Shown: positions 49,719 to 58,886, counted from the first letter of the stretch. The stretch is DNA of 64,000 nucleotides from Sporolactobacillus kofuensis (GCF_042660205.1 NZ_JBHSTQ010000010.1:73569-137568), one strand, 5' to 3'. Numbers and translations are program-made. Notes: generated by a model not told the origin, from the letters alone.

Positions 49719-50881
49719 TGAATCTAGTCACATCCATAAAAATGGCAATTCGCAATATCCTAGGAAACAAGATGCGTTCCTTTCTGACGATGCTTGGCAT
49801 TATCATCGGTGTCTCATCCGTTATTGCACTGCTGGCGATCGGTCAGGGATCAAGTAAGTCGGTGTCAGACAGCGTGAACAGCTTGGGAACGAACCTGATC
49901 ACTGTGACTATTACAAATACGGATACACATTTTACCATGGACAATTTAAATCAAGTCAGTCAGGCTACCGGCGTCAAATCGGTAGCCCCGGTACTAAGTG
50001 GCAGAAGTACGCTGCGAAACGGTAGCACTTCATCGCAGGTCAGCGTGACGGGAACAACGTCCGGCTATCAGTCGATCCGAAATCTGACCGTCAAAGAAGG
50101 AAGATTCGTCTCCGCGCTGGATGAAAAATTTCGCCAGAAGGTTGTGGTACTTGGCAGCGATCTGGCAACGACATTATTTGAAAATCAATCACCAATCAAT
50201 AAGACTGTTCTGATTGACGGAGAACGTTATACGGTTGTCGGTGTTTTGAACAGCAAAGGCGGTTCGATGGGACAAAGCAGTGACGATGCTGCCTTCCTTC
50301 CATTTTCCACCGCACAGCGGTTGATGAAAACGACCTATCTCACTCAATTCTACGCGCAGGCAGAAAACCAGAATTCAGTGAACTGGGCAATGGCCGGTAT
50401 TTCTCGCGTCATGAGCCAAACGTACAGCGATTCTGATGATTACAGTGTGGTCAATCAACAAGATGTTATGGATGCAATGAGTTCGGTGACCGGAACAATG
50501 ACGATGCTGCTTGCGGGTATCGCCGGCATTTCATTGATTGTTGGTGGCATTGGCATTATGAATATTATGCTCGTTTCCGTCACCGAACGAACACGGGAAA
50601 TCGGTATCCGTAAAGCGATTGGTGCGCGGCGCCGCGACATTATGCTTCAATTTTTACTTGAGGCAGCCGTGCTCAGCATGCTCGGTGGGCTTTGCGGCGT
50701 TGGCATCGGCATTGCCGCGTCCGAATTGTATGCATCAATTGTCGGTGGAACAGTTGTGTACTCCATTTCGGTGATGGCATCGGCCTTTTTGTTCTCAGCG
50801 GTCGTGGGCATTGTGTTTGGTGTCTTTCCGGCCTATAAAGCATCAAAGCTCAACCCAATTGAAGCACTTCGTACAGAATAA
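49718..50881 (+). CDS. yknZ: MacB-type ABC permease (YknZ-like)
   Basis: A 387-residue FtsX/MacB-fold permease. An N-terminal helix with the MRSFLTMLGIIIGVSSVIALLAIGQG motif (residues 18-43, split by the membrane entry) is followed by a large extracellular MacB-PCD domain (about 45-260) and three C-terminal helices with GGIGIMNIMLVSVTERTREIG, IRKAIGARRRDI and VFPAYKASKLNPIEALR. It forms a tripartite peptide or antibiotic-handling system with the two preceding genes. It ends 62 bases before the response-regulator gene. Confidence 0.95.
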   Translation: MNLVTSIKMAIRNILGNKMRSFLTMLGIIIGVSSVIALLAIGQGSSKSVSDSVNSLGTNLITVTITNTDTHFTMDNLNQVSQATGVKSVAPVLSGRSTLRNGSTSSQVSVTGTTSGYQSIRNLTVKEGRFVSALDEKFRQKVVVLGSDLATTLFENQSPINKTVLIDGERYTVVGVLNSKGGSMGQSSDDAAFLPFSTAQRLMKTTYLTQFYAQAENQNSVNWAMAGISRVMSQTYSDSDDYSVVNQQDVMDAMSSVTGTMTMLLAGIAGISLIVGGIGIMNIMLVSVTERTREIGIRKAIGARRRDIMLQFLLEAAVLSMLGGLCGVGIGIAASELYASIVGGTVVYSISVMASAFLFSAVVGIVFGVFPAYKASKLNPIEALRTE

Positions 50882-50943
50882 GGTGCTTTTCATAAATCAC
50901 GCGTTATGTGTACAATAGGTTTAAAATTTGAAAAGGTGAGGGG

Positions 50944-51624
50944 GTGGCTGCCCTGCGGTTGCTCGTCGTTGAAGACAACACGTACTTGCTTCAAGAAATT
51001 GTCCGATTGTTGTCGGAGGAATATACAGTCGACTCAGCAGAGGACGGAGATGAAGCACTCTATTTAGCAGAACAAAATATTTATGATGCGATCGTACTGG
51101 ATGTCATGCTTCCAGGCATGGACGGCTTTGAAGTCACCGATCAGATTCGAAAAAAAGGCATTGCGACGCCGATCATCTTTTTGACTGCACGTGACGCTGT
51201 TGACGACCGTGTGAAAGGACTGAATTTGGGTGGCGACGATTATATCGTAAAACCGTTCCAAAATATGGAACTCAAAGCTCGAATTGCGGCTATTTTACGG
51301 CGCAGTTCGCCAATGGAACGTGACCACATCTTGCGTTACAAAGGCATTGAAATCGACAACAAACGAAAACAGATTAAAATAAATGGCGAGATACTCTCAT
51401 TTACGACGAAACAATATAATCTGCTTGAATATCTGATTCAAAATGAAGATCAAATTCTGACACGCGAACAGATTTTTGATCGCATCTGGGGCTTTGACTC
51501 CGACACGACCGTTGGCATTGTTGAAGTGTATATTCACCAGTTGCGAAAAAAATTAAAGAAATACGCATATGACGAAGACATCCGGACGGTCCGGGGTATC
51601 GGTTATATGCTGACGGATAAGTGA
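50944..51624 (+). CDS. OmpR/PhoB-family response regulator
   Basis: A 226-residue DNA-binding response regulator. The receiver has the acidic pair E10-D11, phospho-acceptor D53 (IVLDVMLPGMDGFE), Thr in FLTARDA and K103 (YIVKPF). The C-terminal winged helix (from about 130) contains FTTKQYNLLEYLIQN and VEVYIHQLRKKL. It starts at GTG 50944 near AAGGTGAGG. The partner kinase follows with a four-base GTGA overlap. It probably controls the yknXYZ-like genes through the TTAAGA repeats at 47937-47953, thus its own operon. Confidence 0.94.
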   Translation: MAALRLLVVEDNTYLLQEIVRLLSEEYTVDSAEDGDEALYLAEQNIYDAIVLDVMLPGMDGFEVTDQIRKKGIATPIIFLTARDAVDDRVKGLNLGGDDYIVKPFQNMELKARIAAILRRSSPMERDHILRYKGIEIDNKRKQIKINGEILSFTTKQYNLLEYLIQNEDQILTREQIFDRIWGFDSDTTVGIVEVYIHQLRKKLKKYAYDEDIRTVRGIGYMLTDK

Positions 51625-52934
51625 GCAAGCGGATGACTCTATTTCGAAAGACACTCATAAAGCTTACGATCCTCAACGCTGCACTGCTGATTCTGCTTTT
51701 GAGTTTATTGGGCAGCACTGTATACTTTTATGAAAAAAAGGTGTTGTTTCAGGGAAGCGATCGTGCGCTTCGTCAGGCTGCTTCAGATTTCGACAGGCAT
51801 CCATTTAACGGTCTTGGTGAACCACATGTGCGTGACATTCGCGTGCCGACTGTGATCCTCGATTCGAAAAATAAAGTGATCACCTCCATGCCTGCAGGTA
51901 TTATCGATACCAAAGCCATGAAACCGTTTTTGGTGAAAAGGTCCAATGTAATTGTTGAAAAACATGTCTATTGGCTACGCGGCGAATACTATCACATGAT
52001 CCGAAAGCCATGGAACCCGGACCAAAAGCAGACATTGTATGTATACTTTATTATGAATGTTGACCCTGAGCGCAATTTACTCAATACACTGCTTTCAATT
52101 ATTCTCTACGGTCTGGCGATCGGTGCTGTTGTCTCAGTGGTGGTCGGCTATTTTCTTGCACGGCGCGCGCTACGTCCGATCGAAACTGCTTGGAACAGGC
52201 AGAATCGATTTGTTGCCGATGCGTCGCATGAACTGCGGACGCCGCTGTCTATCATTCAATTAAAAATTGAAGGACTGCTCCGCCAGCCACGGCAAAGGGT
52301 GCAGGATGTTGGTGAAGATATAGCGGTTATGCTGGATGAAACGCGACGACTGTCGAAACTTGTTGCCAATCTGCTTACGTTGGCACGTTCGGACGCCAAC
52401 AGGCTTGAAGTCAATCTTGTACCTCTTGATCTAAGCACAATGCTGAAGAAAGTGACCGAGCCATTTGCGGAAATGGCAGAGTTCGAGGAAAAAAGTTTCA
52501 CACTTGCGGGGACAGAAGAACCCATTTATATTAATGGAGATGAGCAGCGAATCCATCAGTTGCTCGTGATCCTTTTAGATAATGCGATGAAGTTTACACC
52601 GAAGGGCGGGAAGATCTCGGTCGCTTGCACACGGGAGAACAAATCCGCGCATTTATCGGTTTCTGATAGTGGATGTGGCATTTCTGAAGACGATCTGAAA
52701 CATATTTTTGATCGATTCTACCAAGCCGATAATGCTAGATCCGGCCAAAAGGGCACTGGTCTCGGCTTGTCGATTGCGCAGTGGATTGTTCTTAAGCATC
52801 GGGGCAAAATTGATGCTGAAAGTGCTCCGGGAAAGGGAACACTGTTTCGCGTACGCCTGCCCTTACTAAAAAATGAACCAGCGGACCATCATGAATTTAA
52901 GGAAGGGGAAAAGATGGATGACGAAAAAATTTGA
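51621..52934 (+). CDS. Sensor histidine kinase
   Basis: A 437-residue membrane kinase: transmembrane helix 1 (about 12-36), an extracytoplasmic sensor of about 115 residues, helix 2 (about 155-180), then HisKA with phosphorylated H203 (ADASHELRTPLSI) and the HATPase domain with N box (LDNAMKFTPKGG), G1 DSGCGIS, F box FDRFYQ and G2 GTGLGLSIAQW. The stimulus is unknown; association with a MacAB-type exporter and MsrA suggests envelope stress or antimicrobial peptides. GTG 51621 overlaps the regulator's stop; ATG 51633 is an alternative. The msrA gene begins inside its 3' end. Confidence 0.94.
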   Translation: MSKRMTLFRKTLIKLTILNAALLILLLSLLGSTVYFYEKKVLFQGSDRALRQAASDFDRHPFNGLGEPHVRDIRVPTVILDSKNKVITSMPAGIIDTKAMKPFLVKRSNVIVEKHVYWLRGEYYHMIRKPWNPDQKQTLYVYFIMNVDPERNLLNTLLSIILYGLAIGAVVSVVVGYFLARRALRPIETAWNRQNRFVADASHELRTPLSIIQLKIEGLLRQPRQRVQDVGEDIAVMLDETRRLSKLVANLLTLARSDANRLEVNLVPLDLSTMLKKVTEPFAEMAEFEEKSFTLAGTEEPIYINGDEQRIHQLLVILLDNAMKFTPKGGKISVACTRENKSAHLSVSDSGCGISEDDLKHIFDRFYQADNARSGQKGTGLGLSIAQWIVLKHRGKIDAESAPGKGTLFRVRLPLLKNEPADHHEFKEGEKMDDEKI

Positions 52935-53448
52935 AACAGCGACGTTTGCCGGAGGGTGCTTCTGGTGCATGGTCAAACCATTTGATACATTGCCGGGTAT
53001 CGAGAAAGTGATTTCTGGCTACACAGGCGGAACGGTGGAGCATCCTTCCTATGAACAGGTGAAAACCGGAACAACCGGACATATGGAAGCCATTCACATT
53101 ACCTATGATCCACAGCTTTTTCCTTATGAAAAGCTGCTTGAACTTTATTGGACTCAGGTGGATCCAACTGATGACGGCGGACAATTTTTTGATCGCGGGT
53201 CAAACTATCGAACAGCGATCTTCTATGAGAATGAACAGCAAAAAAGGTTAGCAGAACAATCAAAACGTGAACTTGCTTTAAGCGGACGTTTTCTAAAACC
53301 GATTGTAACCCGAATTTTGCCGGCTGCTCCATTTTATCCTGCTGAAGAAGAGCATCAGAAGTTTTATAAAAAACATCCGGATCGCTATACAGCTGAACGC
53401 ATTGAATCTGGCCGCGATGCTTTTATTCATGATAATTGGGGAAGCTGA
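52918..53448 (+). CDS. msrA: Peptide methionine sulfoxide reductase A
   Basis: Repairs oxidised methionine (S-sulfoxide) in proteins, using thioredoxin. The 176-residue protein carries the catalytic AGGCFWCMVKPF motif with C14, VISGYTGGTVEHPSYEQV and YWTQVDPTDDGGQFFDRGSNYRTAIFY (residues about 78-104). ATG 52918, ten bases after GGAAGGGG, is chosen; it overlaps the kinase gene by 17 bases, so MsrA belongs to the exporter/two-component operon. That pairing is unusual and suggests the same signal evokes oxidative protein repair. No MsrB is fused or adjacent. Confidence 0.95.
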   Translation: MTKKFETATFAGGCFWCMVKPFDTLPGIEKVISGYTGGTVEHPSYEQVKTGTTGHMEAIHITYDPQLFPYEKLLELYWTQVDPTDDGGQFFDRGSNYRTAIFYENEQQKRLAEQSKRELALSGRFLKPIVTRILPAAPFYPAEEEHQKFYKKHPDRYTAERIESGRDAFIHDNWGS

Positions 53449-53514
53449 CCTCAGGGTGCCCAACGTTTGTGATCGCACGATTAATTGATTTAGTGGTTTT
53501 TTCATTGAAATAGC

Positions 53515-53543
53515 TTGAAATACTAACACGACTGATGTAAACT
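53515..53543 (+). promoter_or_regulatory. Probable promoter of the S-box methionine operon
   Basis: TTGAAA (53515-53520), 17 bases, TAAACT (53538-53543). It would start transcription about 20 bases before the SAM aptamer. Confidence 0.5.
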
Positions 53544-53570
53544 AATTGTCAATTAAATATGATGATTTGA

Positions 53571-53730
53571 TTCTTATCAAGAGAAGTCGAGGGACTGGCC
53601 CGATGACGCTTCAGCAACCGTCACTGAATTGATCAGTGACAAGGTGCTAATTCCAGCAGACCATCAAGTGTCTGAGGGATAAGAAGAAACGCGGCATTTA
53701 CAGCCTTCTTCTTATTGAAGAAGGCTTTTT
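53571..53730 (+). promoter_or_regulatory. SAM-I riboswitch (S-box) with terminator
   Basis: P1 is TTCTTATC (53571-53578) with GATAAGAA (53678-53685). The conserved core reads AAGAGAAGTCGAGGGACTGG, then CCCGATGACGCTTCAGCAACC-type sequence split around 53601-53622, then AAGGTGCTAATTCCAGCAGA and the P4/J4-1 block. The terminator is AGCCTTCTTC (53702-53711) with GAAGAAGGCT (53717-53726) then TTTT. Binding of S-adenosylmethionine should stabilise P1, free the terminator and stop transcription of the methionine genes. Confidence 0.96.
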
Positions 53731-53823
53731 GTTTTCCCTTTTTAACGCTCTTGATAGAATCCTCAACAAAATCACAGTGAGATGAATAAACAGAACGAAT
53801 CGTTCTGAGAGGAGAGATGCGAG

Positions 53824-54945
53824 ATGACATCATACAAGACGGAAACAAAATTGACACAAATTGGAAACGGGTTCGATGAACTGGGCGCTGTCAACGCGCC
53901 AATCTATCTATCTACTGCCTATAAACATGAAGGAATTGGTATCTCAAAGGGCTATGACTATACACGCACCGGCAATCCGACACGGTCCATTTTGGAGAAG
54001 GCGATCGCCGATATTGAAGGCGGTCAAGAAGGATTTGCCTGCAGCTCGGGGATGAGCGCGATTCAGCTTGTTTTCTCATTATTCAGTTCCGGCGATCATA
54101 TTATTGCTTCAAGAGACTTGTATGGCGGTACGTTCCGCTTTTTTGACATTCTCAGCAACCAGTACCACTTATCCTTTTCTTATTGGGATGGCGAGCACCT
54201 CGATGATTTGACCGACCTTGTCTGTCCGGAAACAAAAGCGATTTTTATTGAAACACCGACCAATCCGCTGATGCATGAAGTGGATCTCTCAAAGATTTCC
54301 AGACGAGCAAAGAAAAATGATCTGTTGCTGATCGTCGACAACACCTTTTATACACCGATTCTGCAACGGCCGATTGAGCAAGGGGCTGATCTTGTGATCC
54401 ACAGCGCGACTAAATATCTCGCCGGACACAATGATGTTCTGGCAGGACTTGTGGTATCGAATGAGACAAAAATTACCGAAAAACTGCGCCTTTATCATAA
54501 TTCATGCGGCGTCGTACTTGGTCCGTTTGATTCCTGGCTGGTGATTCGTGGCCTTAAGACACTAGCACTGCGTATGCGCCAGCATCAGGACAATGCACGC
54601 CGGATTGTCGCCTATCTTGAAACACAACAGCAGGTTACCAAAGTGCTGTATCCGGGTAAAGGTGGCATGATTAGCTTTGAATTAAAATCGTCCGATCTTG
54701 TTGAGCCTTTTCTCACGGCATTGCACTTGATCACCTTTGCGGAAAGCCTCGGTGGCGTGGAAAGCTTGATTACTTATCCGGCGACGCAGACCCACGCAGA
54801 TATTCCAGAGGAGTTGCGCTTGAAATACGGGCTGTCGAATTCACTACTCCGATTATCAACGGGGATTGAGCATCCGGATGATCTGATTGGCGACCTTGAC
54901 CAGGCTTTTCAAACCTTGAAGACAGGAGTGGCAGCTCATGAATAA
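53824..54945 (+). CDS. metI: Cystathionine gamma-synthase / O-acylhomoserine sulfhydrylase
   Basis: PLP enzyme of the Cys/Met metabolism family joining cysteine (or sulfide) to an O-acylhomoserine. The 373-residue length equals that of B. subtilis MetI. Motifs: YDYTRTGNPTRSILEKAI, ACSSGMSAIQLVFSL, ETPTNPLMHEVDL, VDNTFYTPI and the PLP lysine K197 in HSATKYLAGHNDV. GGAGAGATGCGAG lies before ATG 53824. It is the first gene after the S-box leader and overlaps metC by eight bases. Confidence 0.94.
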   Translation: MTSYKTETKLTQIGNGFDELGAVNAPIYLSTAYKHEGIGISKGYDYTRTGNPTRSILEKAIADIEGGQEGFACSSGMSAIQLVFSLFSSGDHIIASRDLYGGTFRFFDILSNQYHLSFSYWDGEHLDDLTDLVCPETKAIFIETPTNPLMHEVDLSKISRRAKKNDLLLIVDNTFYTPILQRPIEQGADLVIHSATKYLAGHNDVLAGLVVSNETKITEKLRLYHNSCGVVLGPFDSWLVIRGLKTLALRMRQHQDNARRIVAYLETQQQVTKVLYPGKGGMISFELKSSDLVEPFLTALHLITFAESLGGVESLITYPATQTHADIPEELRLKYGLSNSLLRLSTGIEHPDDLIGDLDQAFQTLKTGVAAHE

Positions 54946-56125
54946 CTCGCTTCATTTTTCTACCAGGCTAATCAAAGAAACGCTGGGCGTCGATCCGCAA
55001 ACCGGGGCGGCCAATGTACCAGTTTATCTGTCATCGACCTTTCACCAAAAGGATTTCGACCAATTTGGAAAATACGATTATACACGCTCAGGCAATCCGA
55101 CGCGGGATGCTCTGGAAGAAGCGATTGCTGCTCTTGAAGGCGGCAAACGCGGGTTTGCTTTTGCTTCCGGCATGGCAGCAATTTCAACCGCATTTTTGCT
55201 GCTATCGGCCGGCGACCATGCGGTGGTACCGAAAAACGTTTATGGCGGTACATTCCGAATTTTGACCCAGGTGCTTGGACGGTTCGGGATTGAGCATACT
55301 TTTGTTGATACGACCAATCTCGATGAGATCGAGCAAGCAATTCGCCCAAATACTAAGGTGATTTATGTGGAAACGCCGTCAAATCCGACGCTGTGCGTGA
55401 CTGATATTCGTGCGGTTGCCAAACTGGCAAAAGCGCACCGATGTTGGACCTTTGTTGATAACACGTTCATGACACCGGTTTTTCAAAAACCGCTTGAACT
55501 CGGTGCTGATCTCGTACTGCATAGTGCAACAAAATTCATTTCCGGGCACAGTGATGTTGTTGCAGGCCTCGCTGTTGCCGGATCGGAAGAAATTGCCGAT
55601 AGACTCTATTTTCTACAAAACGCGTTTGGTGCCGTGCTTGGTGTCCAGGATTCCTGGCTACTGCTTCGCGGATTGAAGACGCTTGATGTGCGCATCCGCA
55701 AATCAGCGGATTCAGCGCAGCGCATTGCCGAATTCTTCGCGGTGCAGCCTGATGTTCATCAAGTTTTCTATCCGGGTCTTGCTGACCATCCTGGCGCAGA
55801 ACTGCATGCTGACCAAGCATCATCTGGAGGCGCTGTGCTTTCTTTCGAACTTGAAAATGAAGCAAGTGCACGGGCGTTTGTCAATCACGTACACTTGCCG
55901 GTTTTTGCGGTCAGTCTCGGCGCGGTGGAATCGATCCTATCCTATCCGCCAAAAATGTCACATGCAGAGTTAAATGAAGAAGAACGCGAGCAGGCTGGCA
56001 TTGGCAGCGGACTGTTGCGCCTGTCCGTCGGCCTTGAAGATGCAGATGATTTGATTCGCGATTTTGAGGGTGCACTCGCCAATGTTCATGATCAGAAGCT
56101 GGTGATCGTGAGGAGTGGGGACTAA
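54938..56125 (+). CDS. metC: Cystathionine beta-lyase
   Basis: Splits cystathionine into homocysteine, pyruvate and ammonia. The 395-residue PLP protein is paralogous to its neighbour, with YDYTRSGNPTRDALEEAI, FASGMAAISTAFLLL, VETPSNPTLCVTDI, VDNTFMTPVFQKPLELGADL and the PLP lysine K199 in HSATKFISGHSDVVAGL. Order after metI matches the B. subtilis metI-metC operon; sequence alone does not exclude gamma-lyase activity. Its stop overlaps the yitJ start by one base (TAATG). Confidence 0.92.
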   Translation: MNNSLHFSTRLIKETLGVDPQTGAANVPVYLSSTFHQKDFDQFGKYDYTRSGNPTRDALEEAIAALEGGKRGFAFASGMAAISTAFLLLSAGDHAVVPKNVYGGTFRILTQVLGRFGIEHTFVDTTNLDEIEQAIRPNTKVIYVETPSNPTLCVTDIRAVAKLAKAHRCWTFVDNTFMTPVFQKPLELGADLVLHSATKFISGHSDVVAGLAVAGSEEIADRLYFLQNAFGAVLGVQDSWLLLRGLKTLDVRIRKSADSAQRIAEFFAVQPDVHQVFYPGLADHPGAELHADQASSGGAVLSFELENEASARAFVNHVHLPVFAVSLGAVESILSYPPKMSHAELNEEEREQAGIGSGLLRLSVGLEDADDLIRDFEGALANVHDQKLVIVRSGD

Positions 56126-57987
56126 TGCCATTACCGATTCGAGAGGTGTTGAAAAAGCGAATTCTCATTGGCGATGGAGCAATGGGGACGTTACTCTACT
56201 CCTACGGCATTGACCGATGCTTTGAAGAACTGAATGTATCCCAGGCGGAAGAGGTAGAGCATGTCCATGAAGCTTATATCAGTGCTGGAGCAGATGTGAT
56301 TCAAACCAATTCCTATGGTGCAAACCGGACGAAGCTTGCGCGCTATGGCCTTGAGCATGAAGTTGGTCGTTTTAACCGCGCGGCGGTGCGGCTGGCGAAA
56401 CAAGCGGCCGGACCGGAAACATATGTGTTCGGGACCATTGGTGGTATCGGCGGCTTTCAAAAACAGTCCGTTGAAAGCAATGCTATTTATTCTGGATTTC
56501 GTGAACAAGCAGACGTACTTCTTGATGAAGGGGTCGATGGTCTGCTGCTTGAAACCTATTATGATCTTGACGAACTGCGCCAGGTGTTGCAGATAGCGCG
56601 CGGCATGACCGATTTGCCGATCATTGCCCATGTGTCGATGCAGGAACCGGGGGTGCTGATGAACGGTCTGCCGCTGACTGATGCACTGACTCAGTTGGAG
56701 GCGCTTGGCGCAGACATTGTCGGTACCAATTGCCGACTTGGTCCTTTTCATATGATTGAAGCATTGCGCGGCATCCCGTTACCAAAGAAAGCATTTCTGT
56801 CCGCATATCCGAACAGTAGTCTACCCGACTATCGAGAAGGCAAGCTGCACTATGAAAACGAGCCCGCATATTTTAAAAAGTATGCTGTGGACTTCCGCAA
56901 TGAAGGCGTTCGGCTGCTCGGCGGCTGCTGCGGGACGACACCGGTACAGATTCAGGCGTTTAAAGAAGGCATAACAGAACTGGAACCCTTGCATTCCAAG
57001 GTGGTCGAGGCGCAGCCAGAAGTCATTAAAGTGCGTACTCCCGGCAACGTTCCCGAATCACCGCTTTATCAAAAGGTACTTGACGGCCGTTCGGTATTTG
57101 TTGAATTTGATACGCCTCGCCATTTGAATACCAGAAACTTTTTCGAAGGCATTCAAGCACTTGAAGAGGCTGGTGCGGATGCGATTACCATGGCTGATAA
57201 TTCACTGGCATCGCCGCGTATCAGCAACACTGCGATCGGCAAATTGATAAAAGACCGGTTTCATGTGCCACCGCTTGTGCATCTGACTTGTCGGGACCGC
57301 AATTTGATCGGTTTACAGTCCCATTTACTCGGTTTGCATGTGCTCGGTCTACATGATCTGCTTGTCGTTACTGGGGATCCGACGAAAATCGGCGACTTTC
57401 CCGGGGCAACTTCTGTGTATGATGTATCATCGATGGAACTCATCAAATTGATCAAACAATTTAACCGCGGTATTTCCTATTCGGGTAAGAGCCTGAAGCA
57501 GCCGACGCATTTCCGCATCGCCGCGGCGTTTAATCCAAATGTGCGGAATCTGGATCGTGCTGTTCAGCGGGTGAAACGCAAAGCAGAATGCGGTGCGGAT
57601 TACTTCATCTCGCAACCGGTTTTTGACAAGCAACGGATTATTGAAATTAGTGAAGCAGCACGCGATATCAACGTGCCGATTTACATCGGCATCATGCCGC
57701 TGACCTCGGCGCGCAATGCTGAATTCCTTCACAATGAAGTGCCAGGCATCCGCTTGCCGGATGACGTGCGGGCGCGCATAGCATCGGCCGGTGGAAAGGA
57801 GGAAACACGCCGTGTCAGTCTGGACATCTGTCGCGAACTGATCGATATTGCGATGGCACATTTCCGCGGCATCTACTTGATCACGCCGATGGATCACTAT
57901 TCGATGAGTGTTGAATTGATTAAATATATTAAACAAAAGGAAAAAATCCTCGCGACCCAGAAAAATGGCGCCAGAGTAATTTTATAA
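56125..57987 (+). CDS. yitJ: Bifunctional homocysteine S-methyltransferase / methylenetetrahydrofolate reductase (YitJ-like)
   Basis: A 620-residue two-domain enzyme. Residues 1-290 form a homocysteine S-methyltransferase barrel (RILIGDGAMGTLLYSYG; zinc cysteines in GTNCRLGP and GGCCGTTP). Residues about 315-600 form a methylenetetrahydrofolate reductase barrel (VFVEFDTPRH, HLTCRDRNLIGLQSHLLG, VVTGDPTKIGDFPGAT, CGADYFISQPVFDK, YIGIMPLTSARNAEF). It supplies methyl groups and methylates homocysteine, completing the pathway started by metI and metC under one S-box. In B. subtilis yitJ is a separate S-box gene. Confidence 0.95.
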   Translation: MPLPIREVLKKRILIGDGAMGTLLYSYGIDRCFEELNVSQAEEVEHVHEAYISAGADVIQTNSYGANRTKLARYGLEHEVGRFNRAAVRLAKQAAGPETYVFGTIGGIGGFQKQSVESNAIYSGFREQADVLLDEGVDGLLLETYYDLDELRQVLQIARGMTDLPIIAHVSMQEPGVLMNGLPLTDALTQLEALGADIVGTNCRLGPFHMIEALRGIPLPKKAFLSAYPNSSLPDYREGKLHYENEPAYFKKYAVDFRNEGVRLLGGCCGTTPVQIQAFKEGITELEPLHSKVVEAQPEVIKVRTPGNVPESPLYQKVLDGRSVFVEFDTPRHLNTRNFFEGIQALEEAGADAITMADNSLASPRISNTAIGKLIKDRFHVPPLVHLTCRDRNLIGLQSHLLGLHVLGLHDLLVVTGDPTKIGDFPGATSVYDVSSMELIKLIKQFNRGISYSGKSLKQPTHFRIAAAFNPNVRNLDRAVQRVKRKAECGADYFISQPVFDKQRIIEISEAARDINVPIYIGIMPLTSARNAEFLHNEVPGIRLPDDVRARIASAGGKEETRRVSLDICRELIDIAMAHFRGIYLITPMDHYSMSVELIKYIKQKEKILATQKNGARVIL

Positions 57988-58057
57988 TAAAAGCAGATTC
58001 ATCGATTAAGAGGAAACGCCTGTTCAGAAATCCGTGATGAGTGAGCCATGAGCAGTG

Positions 58058-58320
58058 CTGGGCACGTGTTTAATCCGGGTAAACTTGAATTTAATCCGTG
58101 AAAAATCCGGAACGATCTGTGAAAAGGTGCGCCTAATCCGGGAATCGGGACTGAGCTCAATTTTAATCCGTGAAAAATCCGGAACGATCTGTGAAAAGGT
58201 GCGCCTAATCCGGGAATCAGGACTGTGCTCAATTTTTATCTGGGAAAATTCAGAGCAATGCAGGGAAAATGGTTCTATATTCGGTAATGGTTTTTAGGCA
58301 CGTGCTTAATCTCGGCCAAA
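58058..58320. repeat. TTTAATCCGG repeat locus 2, with a 72-bp tandem duplication
   Basis: In the 510-base gap after yitJ two almost identical 72-base units lie at 58090-58161 and 58162-58233 (two mismatches), each built from TTTAATCCGTGAAAAATCCGG, AACGATCTGTGAAAAGGTGC and GCCTAATCCGGGAATC. Flanks repeat GGCACGTG(T/C)TTAATC at 58058 and 58292. The same TTAATCCGG core occurs at 6280-6475. The period is a multiple of three, which creates spurious repetitive frames. Confidence 0.85.
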
Positions 58321-58500
58321 TAAAATCTGCGTGACAATCGGTATCTCATCTCAGCTCTAAGTCTAGATTCCAATTTCGCCAAATGCATGGTGTACCCTTT
58401 TCTCAATCTGTGTAAAGTTCTCTAAAACTTCGAAGTTAGGAAAAAAAGGTGCTATCATAAGGACGAATGAATGATAAAAAGTTAGAAAAGAGGGTAATTG

Positions 58501-58806
58501 ATGATTGAACATATTGTGTTATTCAAATTCAGCGATGAGACAACAGAAGCTCAGAAGATCGAAGGCGCACGCAGGTTACGTGATTTGAAAAATCAATTGC
58601 CCGGTATTCTTGATATCCAGGCCGGGCAAAATTATTCGGATCGTGGCAAAGGGTATACTATGGCTTTGACGACTCGGTTTCGTTCAAAAGATGACCATGA
58701 ATTTTACACGCCTTCACCGGAGCACCAAGCCTGTGTTTCTTATCTGAAGGAAATCGGTATGATTGATTCGCTTGCGATTGACTTCGAAATTTCTGATGTA
58801 GATTAA
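58501..58806 (+). CDS. Dabb (stress-responsive alpha-beta barrel) domain protein
   Basis: A 101-residue cytosolic protein. IEHIVLFKFSDETTEAQK at the N-terminus, LRDLKNQLPGILDIQAGQN, and FRSKDDHEFYTPSPEHQACV match the Dabb domain (PF07876), a dimeric ferredoxin-like barrel found in stress-induced and some cyclase or dehydratase proteins. Which reaction, if any, it performs is unknown. AAAGAGGG (58487-58494) is six bases from ATG 58501; a TTG three bases upstream is less likely. It is a single gene closed by a terminator. Confidence 0.9.
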   Translation: MIEHIVLFKFSDETTEAQKIEGARRLRDLKNQLPGILDIQAGQNYSDRGKGYTMALTTRFRSKDDHEFYTPSPEHQACVSYLKEIGMIDSLAIDFEISDVD

Positions 58807-58845
58807 ACCAATTGATCGTCATCTCGTGCATTGTCAAATAAGAGA

Positions 58846-58886
58846 GCCTGAAAGGAGTAATCAACTTGTTTCAGGCCTGTTTTTTC
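58846..58886 (+). terminator. Terminator after the Dabb gene
   Basis: GCCTGAAA (58846-58853) pairs with TTTCAGGC (58869-58876), loop of 15 bases, followed by CTGTTTTTTC. Confidence 0.82.

Noticed and set aside
57999..58232. Minus-strand repetitive reading frame of 77 codons
   Set aside because: It is created by the 72-base tandem duplication (a multiple of three) in non-coding repeat DNA; no ribosome-binding site and no family resemblance.
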